From the NCBI RefSeq assembly GCF_018613805.1, contig NZ_JAGGPL010000009.1, forward strand, positions 39,953-103,952: a stretch of 64,000 nt of DNA. The letters run 5' to 3'. Source of the DNA: Arthrobacter sp. ISL-48. GTDB taxonomy: Bacteria; Actinomycetota; Actinomycetes; Actinomycetales; Micrococcaceae. Numbering within the stretch: the first letter of the stretch is position 1; each line of letters starts with the position of its first letter. Under the pieces are notes generated by a model. It was not told where the DNA came from, searched no databases, and worked only from the letters and a program-made list of their open reading frames with translations. The position numbers and the translations under genes are program-made. This document shows, piece by piece, positions 17,096 through 26,481 of the stretch.

Positions 17096-17746
17096 ATGAC
17101 AACTGCAGCAATCAAGAAGACCGGCAATACCTGGCGCGTCGTGGACATCGTGGTGGCGGCCCTCATCGCCATCGCCGGCGGCGTGATCTTCTGGGCCTGG
17201 TCCCAGGGCGCGGGAATCGTCTCCGCCCCCATGAACGCCGTCTACCCACCCATGACCGGCCTGATCGCCGGCGGCTGGATGATCCCCGCAGTGCTGGGAA
17301 TGCTCATCGTCCGCAAGCCGGGCGCGGCGCTGTTCTGCGAAACCGTGGCCGCAACCGGCGAGCTCATCATGGGTTCGCAGTACGGCGCTACCGTCCTCAT
17401 TTCCGGAATCCTGCAGGGTCTGGGCGCCGAGCTGGTGTTCCTCCTGCTGGTCTACGGCAACTTCCGGTTCAGGTCTTTCCTGTTCCAGAAGTACAACCTC
17501 GCCGCTGCCCTGCTGGCCGGTGCCGGCGCCGGGCTTTTCTGCGGCCTCAACGATTCCTTCCTGCCCTGGGGCTGGAACATCGCCTATGAAGCCGGCGACA
17601 AGCTCGCCTACATCCTGTTCTGCACGGTCTCCGGCGCCATCATTGCCGGCGCCCTGTCCTGGATCGCCACCCGCGGTCTGGCCAAGACCGGCGTGCTGAG
17701 CTCCTTCGCGTCCCGCAAGGCCGCCTCGGAGCCCGTCTTCAACTGA
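17096..17746 (+). CDS. ykoE: ECF transporter S component for thiamine or HMP (YkoE)
   Basis: This 216-residue membrane protein has about six hydrophobic segments and the YkoE pattern (GIVSAPMNAVYPPMTGLIAGGW, in the second segment; GAALFCETVAATGELIMGSQYG). It is the substrate-binding subunit of an energy-coupling-factor importer for thiamine or its hydroxymethylpyrimidine precursor. The TPP riboswitch directly upstream supports this. The start is fixed by AGGAGG 5 nt before the ATG. Its stop overlaps the next start by one base (TGATG). Confidence 0.93.
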   Translation: MTTAAIKKTGNTWRVVDIVVAALIAIAGGVIFWAWSQGAGIVSAPMNAVYPPMTGLIAGGWMIPAVLGMLIVRKPGAALFCETVAATGELIMGSQYGATVLISGILQGLGAELVFLLLVYGNFRFRSFLFQKYNLAAALLAGAGAGLFCGLNDSFLPWGWNIAYEAGDKLAYILFCTVSGAIIAGALSWIATRGLAKTGVLSSFASRKAASEPVFN

Positions 17747-19317
17747 TGGCTGCTGCCCACGCCGGCGCCGCCGTTGCGGTGCGTCCCGCCGCGGTTTCCG
17801 CCCGCGGCTGGGGCTGGCGGCACTCCGGACGGTCCGCGCCCGCCATCCGGGGACTGGACCTGGAGATCTGCCCCGGTGAGAGGGTGCTGCTCCTGGGCGC
17901 CTCCGGCGCGGGCAAGTCCACGCTGCTGCATGCCCTCGCGGGCGTGCTGGGGGACGAAGGGGACGACGCCGATGAATCGGGGTCGCTGCTGATCGACGGC
18001 GTTGCCCCGCGCGAACAGCGCGGACGGTCCGGACTCATGCAGCAGGACCCGGAAACGCAGGTGGTGCTCTCGCGGCTCGGTGACGACGTCGCCTTTGGTG
18101 CCGAGAACCTGGCGGTGCCCCGGGAGGAGATCTGGAGCCGCGTCCACGAGGCGCTCGACGACGTCGGACTGCGGCCCGCCGGCGGAGGCGGGGCCGGCCA
18201 GCTGGCGCTGGACCACCCGACGTCGGCCCTCTCCGGCGGGCAGAAGCAGCGCCTCGCGCTGGCGGGCATCCTGGCGATGCGGCCCGGGCTGATCCTGCTG
18301 GATGAACCCACAGCAAACCTTGATCCGGCCGGCGTCCTGGAGGTGCGTGACGCCGTGGGCAGGTGCCTGGACAAGACGGGCGCCACGCTGGTGGTGGTGG
18401 AGCACCGGGTGTCCGTGTGGAAAGACCTGGTGGACCGGATCGTGGTGCTGCAGCCGGGTTCGGCTGCGGCGCCCGCGGTGCTCCTGGACGGCCCGCCTGA
18501 CCAGGTTCTCGCGGACGCACGGAGCGTGCTGATCGCGGCGGGGGTCTGGGTGCCCGGATACGTCCCGGCCACGCGGGCCCGCAGCACCGCTGGTTCCGGG
18601 GCGCTCCTGCTCGCCGCTGAGGAACTCGCCGTATCCCGCGAACGGCCGCGCCGCCGCGGCTTCAAATCCGTCCCCCCGTTGCCGGTCCAGGAGGGTATTT
18701 CGGCGCAGGTCCGCGAGGGCCAGGCCTTGACAGTGGCCGGCCCCAACGGCGCCGGGAAATCCACTTTCGCGCTGACACTGGCCGGGTTGCTGGCTCCCGT
18801 TGGCGGCAAGATCTCGGCAACGGTGGAACTGAGCCGTGGGGCCGGCATCGATCCGTTCAGATGGAAAGCTGACCAACTGATTTCCCGGATCGGAACGGTG
18901 TTTCAGGAACCGGAGCACCAGTTCGTCACCGGGCGCGTGCTGGATGAGCTGATGTTCGGTCCGCGTCATCTGGGCCACGGTGAGGAACGGGTTGACGAGC
19001 TCCTGCAACGGCTGCGCCTGACGCACCTGGTGGACGCTAATCCTTTCACCCTGTCCGGCGGCGAAAAGCGCCGGCTATCGGTGGCCACAGTACTCGCGGC
19101 CCACCCCAATGTCCTGGTGCTGGATGAACCCACGTTCGGCCAGGACGCCAACACCTGGGCAGAGCTGGCCTCCTTCCTCTCCGAACTGCTGGACGCCGGG
19201 ACTGCCGTGGTGTCCGTAACCCACGACCAGGAGTTCAGCGCCGTCCTGGGCGGCACGGAACTGCGCCTTGACCCTGCCTTTGGGAGCGGCGCGCCGCTGG
19301 AAGCGGGTGCGGCATGA
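17746..19317 (+). CDS. ykoD: ECF transporter double ATPase (YkoD)
   Basis: The 523-residue protein holds two fused ABC ATPase domains that power the thiamine/HMP importer. Domain 1 has Walker A GASGAGKST at residues 51-59, signature LSGGQKQR and Walker B LILLDEP. Domain 2 has Walker A GPNGAGKST near residue 333, signature LSGGEKRR and Walker B VLVLDEP. In two-protein ECF modules EcfA and EcfA' are separate; the fused form is typical of YkoD. It overlaps the next gene by 4 nt (ATGA). Confidence 0.94.
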   Translation: MAAAHAGAAVAVRPAAVSARGWGWRHSGRSAPAIRGLDLEICPGERVLLLGASGAGKSTLLHALAGVLGDEGDDADESGSLLIDGVAPREQRGRSGLMQQDPETQVVLSRLGDDVAFGAENLAVPREEIWSRVHEALDDVGLRPAGGGGAGQLALDHPTSALSGGQKQRLALAGILAMRPGLILLDEPTANLDPAGVLEVRDAVGRCLDKTGATLVVVEHRVSVWKDLVDRIVVLQPGSAAAPAVLLDGPPDQVLADARSVLIAAGVWVPGYVPATRARSTAGSGALLLAAEELAVSRERPRRRGFKSVPPLPVQEGISAQVREGQALTVAGPNGAGKSTFALTLAGLLAPVGGKISATVELSRGAGIDPFRWKADQLISRIGTVFQEPEHQFVTGRVLDELMFGPRHLGHGEERVDELLQRLRLTHLVDANPFTLSGGEKRRLSVATVLAAHPNVLVLDEPTFGQDANTWAELASFLSELLDAGTAVVSVTHDQEFSAVLGGTELRLDPAFGSGAPLEAGAA

Positions 19318-20108
19318 GGGTGGCACTGAACCTGCGTGGCAACCATGCGCTCCTGACCCGGGCAAACCCCCTGGCGAAGTTCGCGGCCGTTTTCCTCATC
19401 ACCCTGGTGCTGGCCCTCTCCATCGATTGGGTGTCCGCCACCACTGCCCTGGTCATGGAGCTGGCAATCTTCCCGTTGGCCGGACTCACGCTTCCCCTCC
19501 TGTGGCAGCGCGCGTGGCCCCTGATTCTCGCCGCAGCCCTGGGCGGCTGGAGCACCGCGATTGTCGCGGCGGACAGCGGCGCTGTAATGCTCGACGTCGG
19601 GATCTGGTCCATCAGTGAGGGTTCGCTTCAGCTGGGGCTGGGTTTCATGCTGCGCGGAATGGCGATTGCCCTGCCGGCGATCCTCCTTATGACCTGCACG
19701 GACCCCACTGACCTCGCGGATGCGTTGGCCCAGAAGGCCAGGCTGCCGCACCGCTTTGTCCTTGGCACTCTTGCGGCGATGCGGCTGGTGGGGCTCATGG
19801 CGGAAGAATGGCAGACCATTGGCATGGCCCGGCGGGCCCGCGGTGTCGGCTCCCAGGGGAGCCCGCTTCAGCGGTTGCGCGCCATGCTTGGCCAGAGCTT
19901 CGGGCTTCTGGTCCAGGCGATCCGCCGTGCGTCGCGCCTGGCCGTCACCATGGAGGCCCGCGGCTTTGGCGGTTCGCAGAGGACCTGGGCCCGTGAATCC
20001 ACGTACTCGCTGCTGGACATCTGGGTGCTGCTGGGCGGCCTGCTGATTGCAGTGGCGGCGGTCTTCGCGGCCGTAGGCCTTGGCACGTGGAGCTTCGTCT
20101 GGCGCTAG
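19314..20108 (+). CDS. ykoC: ECF transporter transmembrane T component (YkoC)
   Basis: The 264-residue protein has about five to six hydrophobic segments and the two Ala-Arg-Gly-type coupling motifs of EcfT subunits (RRARG and EARGFG), which contact the ATPases. With the two genes before it, it completes the ykoEDC operon. The start overlaps the stop of the ATPase gene by 4 nt. Confidence 0.93.
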   Translation: MRVALNLRGNHALLTRANPLAKFAAVFLITLVLALSIDWVSATTALVMELAIFPLAGLTLPLLWQRAWPLILAAALGGWSTAIVAADSGAVMLDVGIWSISEGSLQLGLGFMLRGMAIALPAILLMTCTDPTDLADALAQKARLPHRFVLGTLAAMRLVGLMAEEWQTIGMARRARGVGSQGSPLQRLRAMLGQSFGLLVQAIRRASRLAVTMEARGFGGSQRTWARESTYSLLDIWVLLGGLLIAVAAVFAAVGLGTWSFVWR

Positions 20109-20150
20109 GCAGGTGACGCGAAGTGGGCCGCTGCCCGTCCAGGCACGGAC

Positions 20151-20981
20151 TCAGGCGCAGGAGTGGTCGTAATCGAATCCCCTGGACACAAACTGAGCCA
20201 GAGTGACCTTTCCTCCGCCGGTGAGTGGGGCGTTGGAGCAGTTGGTTTTGGCTCCCGAAGCCGTGCGGGCACCGGCGAGCCAGCTGGGCAGCGAGTACAG
20301 GCTGCTGGAACTGCCGACCGTGCCCACTATCTGGCCCCACTGGTAGCTGGTGGAGTAGATTCCCACGTCCGCCTGGATGCTGTGGAAGAAGTCAGTCATG
20401 CCTTCCAGGACAGCCCGGTTGGCGTTCCGGTTAGTGGACCAGCTGTTGCCGGTCTCCACGTCGAGCCACCACAGGTACTCCGAGGGGGTGCTGATGCCGC
20501 GGATGTACGCGTCGTCATATGCCTTCGCATAGCCGTACATGTAGGAGCAGGCCTCGCCGACGTCGGGGGACTTGCAGGTGCCGTAGGGGTTGTGGACGCT
20601 TGTGCCTGCAGGATACTCGTTGCTGGTGGGCCACCAGGTGCCCGCCGTTCCCGGATTGGCGGTGTTGACGTAAAGGGCCACTTTTGGCTGGCTTGCCACC
20701 GCCCCTGACGAAGTGCCCGCCCACTCTAGCTGCCGCGCCAGGCAGGGGTTGGTGGTGTTGGCCAGGCCGTTGTTCACGCCCACGATGGCGAAGGCCTGGC
20801 CGCTGGGGAGGGTCTTATTGCACTGCGGCCAGGACACGTCGTTGCCCAGCAGCGACTGCGTACCCTCTCCCGGCGACGGGGCGGCGCTGGCCGGCGTGGC
20901 CAGGACCAAGCCGAGTACGGTGATGAGCAGGCCCAGCAGACGGGTCGAAGCGTGCCCTGTTCCGATCAGTCTTCTGGGCAT
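20151..20981 (-). CDS. secreted protein with glycoside-hydrolase-like (GH25/DUF1906-type) barrel
   Basis: The 276-residue product has a signal peptide (RLLGLLITVLGLVLATPASA) and a mature part that starts with LGNDVSWPQC. It has repeated barrel-like strands (FAIVGVNNG, KVALYVNT, YLWWLDVETGNSW, VGIYSTSYQWGQIVG). This resembles GH25-like or DUF1906 cell-wall-acting proteins. The DVETG segment could carry acidic active-site residues, but activity is unproven. The ATG at 20981 is preceded by GGGAGG. It is divergent from the HTH-MurA gene. Confidence 0.7.
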   Translation of the reverse strand: MPRRLIGTGHASTRLLGLLITVLGLVLATPASAAPSPGEGTQSLLGNDVSWPQCNKTLPSGQAFAIVGVNNGLANTTNPCLARQLEWAGTSSGAVASQPKVALYVNTANPGTAGTWWPTSNEYPAGTSVHNPYGTCKSPDVGEACSYMYGYAKAYDDAYIRGISTPSEYLWWLDVETGNSWSTNRNANRAVLEGMTDFFHSIQADVGIYSTSYQWGQIVGTVGSSSSLYSLPSWLAGARTASGAKTNCSNAPLTGGGKVTLAQFVSRGFDYDHSCA

Positions 20982-21122
20982 GGTGGCCTCCCTTGTCCGG
21001 CCCGGCGGGACCGGTATTTCAGTGTCCCGCGAGGTGGGCGGCGCGGTCAAGGACCCCGATGGCGCATGCAACTATCGCACCAGGCGGGTAGGGTGTGAGC
21101 TTGAACGCCATAACTATGAAAA

Positions 21123-21160
21123 TTGCTGCCGGAATAGCTCATTTGTGATATTTTTTTGTC
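21123..21160 (+). promoter_or_regulatory. promoter of a leaderless HTH-MurA transcript
   Basis: A -35-like TTGCTG (21123-21128) and an extended -10 (TGTGATATT, hexamer 21147-21152) are 18 bp apart. The ATG follows 8 nt after the -10 and no Shine-Dalgarno sequence precedes it. This spacing suggests that transcription starts at the A of the ATG, as in many actinobacterial genes. Confidence 0.5.
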
Positions 21161-22684
21161 ATGACTCAGGAAACTGCCGAATACATCGCCGCCACGCTCC
21201 GCGATGCCCGGAACGAGAAAGGCTGGACCCAGGGCCAGCTGGCTGCTGAGCTTGGAACAAGCCAAAGCGCCATCGCCCGGATGGAGCAGGGCAAGCAGAA
21301 CCTGAGCCTCAAGATGATCCAGCGCCTCGAAACCATCTTTGGCCGCAGCATCGTCAACGTGGGCAAACCCCTGATGACTCACCTGCGGGTTGAAGGGGGC
21401 CGGACCCTCTCAGGAGCCGTGGACGTCAACAGCAGCAAGAACGCCGGTGTGGCCCTGCTGTGCGCCAGCCTGATCAATCGGGGCACCACCGTACTGCGCC
21501 GGCTCGCCAGGATTGAGGAAGTCAACAGGATCGTCGAGGTGCTCAGCAGCATCGGCGTCGAATGCACGTGGCTCAATGACACAGACCTCCAGCTCCGCCG
21601 CCCGGCGGTCCTCAACCTTGAAGCAATGGATGTGGAGGCTGCCCGCCGCACCCGGAGCGTCATCATGCTCCTCGGTCCACTCCTGGACCAGTCCGCCGAA
21701 TACCGCCTTCCCTATGCCGGTGGATGCGATCTGGGGACCAGGACGGTGGAACCCCATATGCAGGCGCTGCGGCAGTTCGGGCTCGCGGTGGAGGCAACGG
21801 CCGGCTTCTACACTGTGCAGGCACCCGCCGAAGATGACCAGAACCGGTCCTTCGTGCTTACCGAGCGCGGGGATACCGTCACAGAAAACGCCATCATGGC
21901 TGCGGCGCACCGGCGCGGAACCACCGTCATCCGCAACGCAAGCCCCAACTACATGGTCCAGGACCTGTGCTTCTACCTTCAGATGCTGGGTGTCGGCATC
22001 GACGGCGTGGGCACCACCACGCTGAAGATCAGCGGGAAGCCGCTCATCGACGTCGACATTGAATATTTCCCTTCCGAGGACCCCATCGAGGCGATGAGCC
22101 TCATCACCGCCGGTATCGTCACCGACTCCGAAGTGACCATCCGCCGGGTCCCCATCGAGTTCATGGAGATCGAACTGGCAACGCTGGAGCAGATGGGCCA
22201 GCAGCTCGAGATTTCCGGCGAGTACATGGCGCGAAACGGCCGCACCCGGCTGGTGGACGTGACCACCAAGCCCTCAGAGCTGCGCGCCCCGGAGGACAAG
22301 ATCCATCCCATGCCGTTCCCCGGCCTGAACATCGACAACTTGCCGTTCTTCGCCGTGATCGCCGCCAATGCGGAGGGCCAGACCATGATCCACGACTGGG
22401 TCTACGAGAACCGGGCCATCTACCTGACTGAACTGAACAGGCTCGGTGCCCAGGTGCAGCTGCTGGATCCACACCGGATCTACGTCAACGGTCCCACCAA
22501 GTGGCGCGCCGCCGAGGTGGGATGCCCCCCGGCCCTCCGCCCGGCCGCCTGCCTGCTGCTGGCCATGCTCGCTGCTCGCGGTGTGTCCGAGCTGCGCAAC
22601 ATCTACGTGATCGAGCGGGGCTACGAGGACCTGGCCGAACGGCTCAACACCATCGGCGCCAAAATCGAGTACTTCCAGGACTGA
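21161..22684 (+). CDS. XRE-type HTH domain fused to MurA-like enolpyruvyl transferase
   Basis: The 507-residue protein combines a DNA-binding helix-turn-helix (about residues 8-62; WTQGQLAAELGTSQSAIARMEQG) with a full UDP-GlcNAc 1-carboxyvinyltransferase fold (69-507). MurA makes the first committed precursor of peptidoglycan. The active-site residues appear present: SKNA with K93/N94, the fosfomycin-target cysteine C189 in AGGCDLGTR, and D392 in LNIDNLP. The catalytic domain is thus probably active or at least substrate-binding. Whether this is a second MurA, a DNA-bound sensor, or both cannot be decided from one window. Confidence 0.88.
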   Translation: MTQETAEYIAATLRDARNEKGWTQGQLAAELGTSQSAIARMEQGKQNLSLKMIQRLETIFGRSIVNVGKPLMTHLRVEGGRTLSGAVDVNSSKNAGVALLCASLINRGTTVLRRLARIEEVNRIVEVLSSIGVECTWLNDTDLQLRRPAVLNLEAMDVEAARRTRSVIMLLGPLLDQSAEYRLPYAGGCDLGTRTVEPHMQALRQFGLAVEATAGFYTVQAPAEDDQNRSFVLTERGDTVTENAIMAAAHRRGTTVIRNASPNYMVQDLCFYLQMLGVGIDGVGTTTLKISGKPLIDVDIEYFPSEDPIEAMSLITAGIVTDSEVTIRRVPIEFMEIELATLEQMGQQLEISGEYMARNGRTRLVDVTTKPSELRAPEDKIHPMPFPGLNIDNLPFFAVIAANAEGQTMIHDWVYENRAIYLTELNRLGAQVQLLDPHRIYVNGPTKWRAAEVGCPPALRPAACLLLAMLAARGVSELRNIYVIERGYEDLAERLNTIGAKIEYFQD

Positions 22685-22824
22685 TTCTTCGAAGGCTGAC
22701 CCGGCGCGAACTGGCAGGTAATTACCCTTCCGAGCGGATTTGAGGGCGTTATCTGCCCGTTCGCGCTTCGTCATGATCAGCCGTGCCCCGGCATATCCCT
22801 GCCCGCTTGAAGCACAATATAAGC

Positions 22825-24051
22825 ATGCGAACATTCGGCGTGGAGGAAGAACTCCTGATCGTTGATCCGGAGTCGGGGGAACCGCTTGCGCTTGCGGACG
22901 CCCTGCTCTCCGGACGGCGCCTTGCGGCCGATGATTCCCCCGAAGATCCGCACACGCTGGAGACCCAGGATAAATCCGCGTTCGACGACGAGATGGGCTT
23001 GAGTGCCGAGCTGAAGCTTGAGCAGATTGAGACCCAGACCCGCCCTTGCCTGGATTACGGCGAGCTGCTGCGGCAGATCCGGGCTGGCCGCCTGCTCGCC
23101 GACCAGGCCGCCCGCAGGAATGGCGCCAGGGTGGCCGCACTCGCCACCTCACCGCTCGCCTCCACGACCCACACCACACCTGACCCGCGGTATGCCCGCA
23201 TGCTGGAGCGCTTCGGCCTGACCGCGCAGGAGCAGCTGACCTGCGGATTCCATGTACACACCAACGTCGAGTCGGCTGACGAGGGCGTGGCCGTGCTGGA
23301 CAGGATCCGCGACAAGCTCGCAGTCCTCACCGCGCTCAGCGCCAACTCACCCTTCTGGAACGGGATGGAGACAGGCTTCGAAAGTTACCGGACGCAGGCC
23401 TGGAACAGGTGGCCGACGTCGGGCCCGTCCGGTGTCTTCGGGACGTATTCGGCGTACAGGCGTGTGGTGACGCGGCTGCTGGACAGCGGTGTGATGCTGG
23501 ACGAAGGCATGATCTACTTCGACGCCCGCCTGTCCAGGAACCACCCGACAGTCGAGGTCAGGGTGGCCGACGTCTGTCTCCGGGCGGAGGACGCGGCCCT
23601 GATTGCTGTGCTGGTACGGGCAATGGTGGAATCTGCAAGCCGGGAATGGCACGACGGCGTGGAGCCAGCCCCGGTGCCAACGGTGCTCCTGCGGATGGCC
23701 GCGTGGCAGGCCAGCAGCAGCGGAATGGGCGGTGAGCTGCTGGACTTCGGAACTTTCCGGCCCGCGCCCGCTGCCGACGTGGTGCGTTCGCTCGTTGACT
23801 ACCTGGAGCCGGTACTCGAGGAGCAGGGTGAACTGGGCCTGGCCCGGGACGGCGTTGAGGAGATCATTGCCCGCGGCACCGGCTCTGCGGAACAGCGCCG
23901 CGTCCGCGAGACAGTTGCGGAGAAAACCGCGCCCGACGACGCCGGGCTGGGTTCCGTCGTCGGCCATGCAATCGAGGCGACCATGAGGGGGGCGTCGGGG
24001 CTTCCCAAAGTGGACGCCGTGCCGGAACTGCTACGGGTGCGCCAGTCCTAA
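22825..24051 (+). CDS. ybdK: YbdK-type carboxylate-amine ligase (glutamate-cysteine ligase 2 family)
   Basis: The 408-residue protein has the GCS2 pattern: [12 protein letters not shown] at the N-terminus, then a conserved [20 protein letters not shown] region ([13 protein letters not shown]), FHVHTNVES and [19 protein letters not shown]. Family members join an amine to a carboxylate with ATP; YbdK has weak glutamate-cysteine ligase activity. The role here could be thiol synthesis or a related amide ligation. No Shine-Dalgarno is visible before the ATG. The 3' end overlaps the convergent membrane protein gene by 4 nt. Confidence 0.85.
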   Translation: MRTFGVEEELLIVDPESGEPLALADALLSGRRLAADDSPEDPHTLETQDKSAFDDEMGLSAELKLEQIETQTRPCLDYGELLRQIRAGRLLADQAARRNGARVAALATSPLASTTHTTPDPRYARMLERFGLTAQEQLTCGFHVHTNVESADEGVAVLDRIRDKLAVLTALSANSPFWNGMETGFESYRTQAWNRWPTSGPSGVFGTYSAYRRVVTRLLDSGVMLDEGMIYFDARLSRNHPTVEVRVADVCLRAEDAALIAVLVRAMVESASREWHDGVEPAPVPTVLLRMAAWQASSSGMGGELLDFGTFRPAPAADVVRSLVDYLEPVLEEQGELGLARDGVEEIIARGTGSAEQRRVRETVAEKTAPDDAGLGSVVGHAIEATMRGASGLPKVDAVPELLRVRQS

Positions 24052-24677
24052 ACTGAAAGCGCCCCCTGCCCATCGTCGGATTCCACAGCTGCCGCCGCCG
24101 GTTCCTCGTAGCGCATCAGCTGGAGGCCCACAGCAGTTTCCACCAGATAAAAGACGAACGGCGGGAGGTCCTTGGTGGCAACAAGGATCCCGCCGAGTAT
24201 GGGAGCACTTATGGCAGCTGTTATGCCCGTCCACGGTTTCAGAGGGGAGAGCAGCAGCCCTCCACCCAGCGCGGCCAGGCCGCCGATCTGAAGGCCTGTA
24301 TAGCTGAGGAACCGCCAGCCCGACCCCCTGCGGTAGGCGAACTTCTCCAGATCTGCAGCACGGTCTGCCACCATGGCCACGAAGAGGGGCGCCCCCGCGA
24401 GCATGGCTCCGGCGGCGCAGGCAGCCAAGGTCTTCGCGGGCCCTGACCGGACCGCGAGGGCGAATCGGACGAAACCGACGGGCGCTCCCACGGTGCCTGC
24501 CGCCGCCAGGAACTGCCCGGCGATCCAGAGCCTGCGCCAGCGTTGGAGCATTGCCAGCCTGGCCGCCGCGTCCTGGGTGGCATGCACCTGCCCGACAAAC
24601 GAAATCCCGAGTCCCCAGCAGCAGCTCGCCGCGACGATCACTGTTCCTGCCCTGCGGTATGGCCTGGTTCCGTTCAT
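24048..24677 (-). CDS. unrecognised membrane protein
   Basis: The 209-residue product has about five hydrophobic segments ([86 protein letters not shown]) and polar ends. I do not recognise a family. It ends inside the last codons of the ligase gene on the other strand. The 184 bp upstream of it, as far as the end of metZ, show no further gene or clear terminator. Confidence 0.6.
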   Translation of the reverse strand: MNGTRPYRRAGTVIVAASCCWGLGISFVGQVHATQDAAARLAMLQRWRRLWIAGQFLAAAGTVGAPVGFVRFALAVRSGPAKTLAACAAGAMLAGAPLFVAMVADRAADLEKFAYRRGSGWRFLSYTGLQIGGLAALGGGLLLSPLKPWTGITAAISAPILGGILVATKDLPPFVFYLVETAVGLQLMRYEEPAAAAVESDDGQGALSV

Positions 24678-24861
24678 TGCCTGTTTCCTTGCATGGCTGG
24701 CTCCTGGTCCGGAGGATGCGTTGGCCCAGCAGCATCGCGTTGGTGACCATGAAGCTACGCCGCAGCGGAGCTGCGGTCAACAGCCTGCGCGGTAAACGCC
24801 GTTGCCGGAGCAGCAGTGCCTGGGCAGCTCGACATCCAGCGGGGGGACGAAGCGCAGCTGG

Positions 24862-26070
24862 TCAGACCTGCTTGAGCGCCTGTTCCAGGTCCCTGATCAG
24901 ATCGTCAGCGTCCTCAAGGCCCACGGACAGCCGCACCACGCCGTCCGTCAGCCCGATGGCCGCGCGGCCTTCCGGTCCCATGGCGCGGTGGGTGGTGGTG
25001 GCAGGATGGGTGATGAGGGACTTCGCGTCGCCGAGGTTGTTCGAGATGTCGATGATGCGCAGGGCATCCAGCAACGCGAAGGCGGCGTCCTTGCCGGAGC
25101 GGCTGCCCGTCGTCGCAAGTTCCAAGGTGAGCACTGTGCCACCGGCCTTCATCTGCTTCGCCGCGAGGTCATACTGTGGGTGCGATTTCAGCAGTGGGTA
25201 CCTGACCCAGCTCACGGCGGGCTGTTGTTCCAGCCATTCTGCAAGCCGCAGCGCAGTGGCGGAGGAGTGGTTGACGCGCAGGGCCATGGTTTCCAGGCCC
25301 TTGGTCAGCACCCAGGCGTTGAATGCGGACAGGGACGGTCCGGTGTGCCGCATGAGCTGCTTGACCGGACCGTCAATGAATTCCTTGGTGCCCAAAATGG
25401 CACCGCCCATAACCCGGCCCTGGCCGTCGATGTGCTTCGTACCGGAGTAGACAATGACGTCGGCGCCTAACTGGCCGCAGCGCTGCAGCAGGGGGGTGGC
25501 AAAAACGTTGTCGACGACGACGGTCGCACCGGCGGCGTGCGCCAGCTCACTGACAGCGGCGATGTCCACGATTTCCTGCATCGGGTTGGACGGAGATTCG
25601 AAGAAGACCGCCGTGGTGGGCTCCGCCAGGGCGGAACGCCACTGCTCCAGGTCCGGTCCGTCAACAAACACGGTCTCCACGCCCCAGCGTGGAAGGATCT
25701 CGTTCAGGATCACAAAGCAGGAGCCGAAGAGCGAGCGTGCGGCCACCACCCGGTCCCCGGCTGCCAGCAGGGCTCCCAGGGCGGTGAAGACGGCGGACAT
25801 TCCGGACGCCGTCGCAAAGCACGCTTCGGTTCCCTCGAGCAGCCGGAGCCGCTCCTGGAAGGTGGCCACCGAGGGGTTGCCGTAGCGGGAGTAGACAAAC
25901 CGCTCGTCCTCGCCGGTGAAGGCCCGCTCAGCTGCGGCAGCGGATTCGTAGACGAATCCGGAGTTCAGGAAGACGGGCTCGGTTGTCTCCTGGAAGTTGG
26001 TTCGGTCCAGGCCGCCACGGACTGCCTGCGTGTCGGGGCTCCAGCCGGCGGCATCTTCGTTGAAGGTCAC
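24862..26070 (-). CDS. metZ: O-succinylhomoserine sulfhydrylase
   Basis: This 402-residue PLP enzyme of the Cys/Met metabolism family makes homocysteine directly from an activated homoserine and sulfide. The PLP lysine is K212 in YSGTKH, and SRYGNPSVATFQERL and GVETVFVDGPD are typical of MetZ. The SAM-IV riboswitch at the head of its operon, and the co-transcribed sulfur-related rhodanese, support a role in methionine synthesis. The acyl preference (succinyl or acetyl) is not certain. It directly follows the rhodanese gene. Confidence 0.9.
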   Translation of the reverse strand: MTFNEDAAGWSPDTQAVRGGLDRTNFQETTEPVFLNSGFVYESAAAAERAFTGEDERFVYSRYGNPSVATFQERLRLLEGTEACFATASGMSAVFTALGALLAAGDRVVAARSLFGSCFVILNEILPRWGVETVFVDGPDLEQWRSALAEPTTAVFFESPSNPMQEIVDIAAVSELAHAAGATVVVDNVFATPLLQRCGQLGADVIVYSGTKHIDGQGRVMGGAILGTKEFIDGPVKQLMRHTGPSLSAFNAWVLTKGLETMALRVNHSSATALRLAEWLEQQPAVSWVRYPLLKSHPQYDLAAKQMKAGGTVLTLELATTGSRSGKDAAFALLDALRIIDISNNLGDAKSLITHPATTTHRAMGPEGRAAIGLTDGVVRLSVGLEDADDLIRDLEQALKQV

Positions 26071-26481
26071 TTAGTTCTTCCCCAGGTTGGTAGGCAGGCC
26101 GCGGTTCTTCCAGCCGTTGACGGTGCGCTCGCCATATCGGTCCGGCTCGCCCTCGAAGCCCTCCAGGACGTTGTAGGACGTGAACCCGGCCTGCGTGGCT
26201 GCAATGGCGGCGGCCACGGATCGGGCTCCGGAACGGCAGAGGAACACCAGTTCGGTGCTGGAGTCTTCCGGCGCCTGCTGCGTCAAGTCGGAAATGAATT
26301 GGGGGTTGGGGATGCCGCCCGGAAACGTCCACTGGATGAAGAGGGGATCGTTGTCCGTGGCCTTGGTGTCCGGGATGCCGATGTGCGCCCACTCACCTTC
26401 CGTGCGGACGTCCACCAGGATGGCACCCTCCTGGAGCTTGGTCCAGGCTTCGTGCGGGGTGAGGTCTCCGGCGTAGCTCAT
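26071..26481 (-). CDS. rhodanese-like sulfurtransferase
   Basis: The 136-residue single-domain rhodanese carries the active-site loop CRSGARS with Cys82 and the conserved LVDVRTEGEW near the N-terminus. Such proteins carry sulfane sulfur as a persulfide on the cysteine. Placement between a DUF1737 gene (4-nt ATGA overlap) and metZ, all below a SAM-IV leader, suggests that it handles sulfur for methionine synthesis; that link is inferred. Confidence 0.88.
   Translation of the reverse strand: MSYAGDLTPHEAWTKLQEGAILVDVRTEGEWAHIGIPDTKATDNDPLFIQWTFPGGIPNPQFISDLTQQAPEDSSTELVFLCRSGARSVAAAIAATQAGFTSYNVLEGFEGEPDRYGERTVNGWKNRGLPTNLGKN

Noticed and set aside
16842..17111. Minus-strand frame across the TPP riboswitch
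   Set aside because: The conserved riboswitch sequence explains the region and the translation has no protein character.
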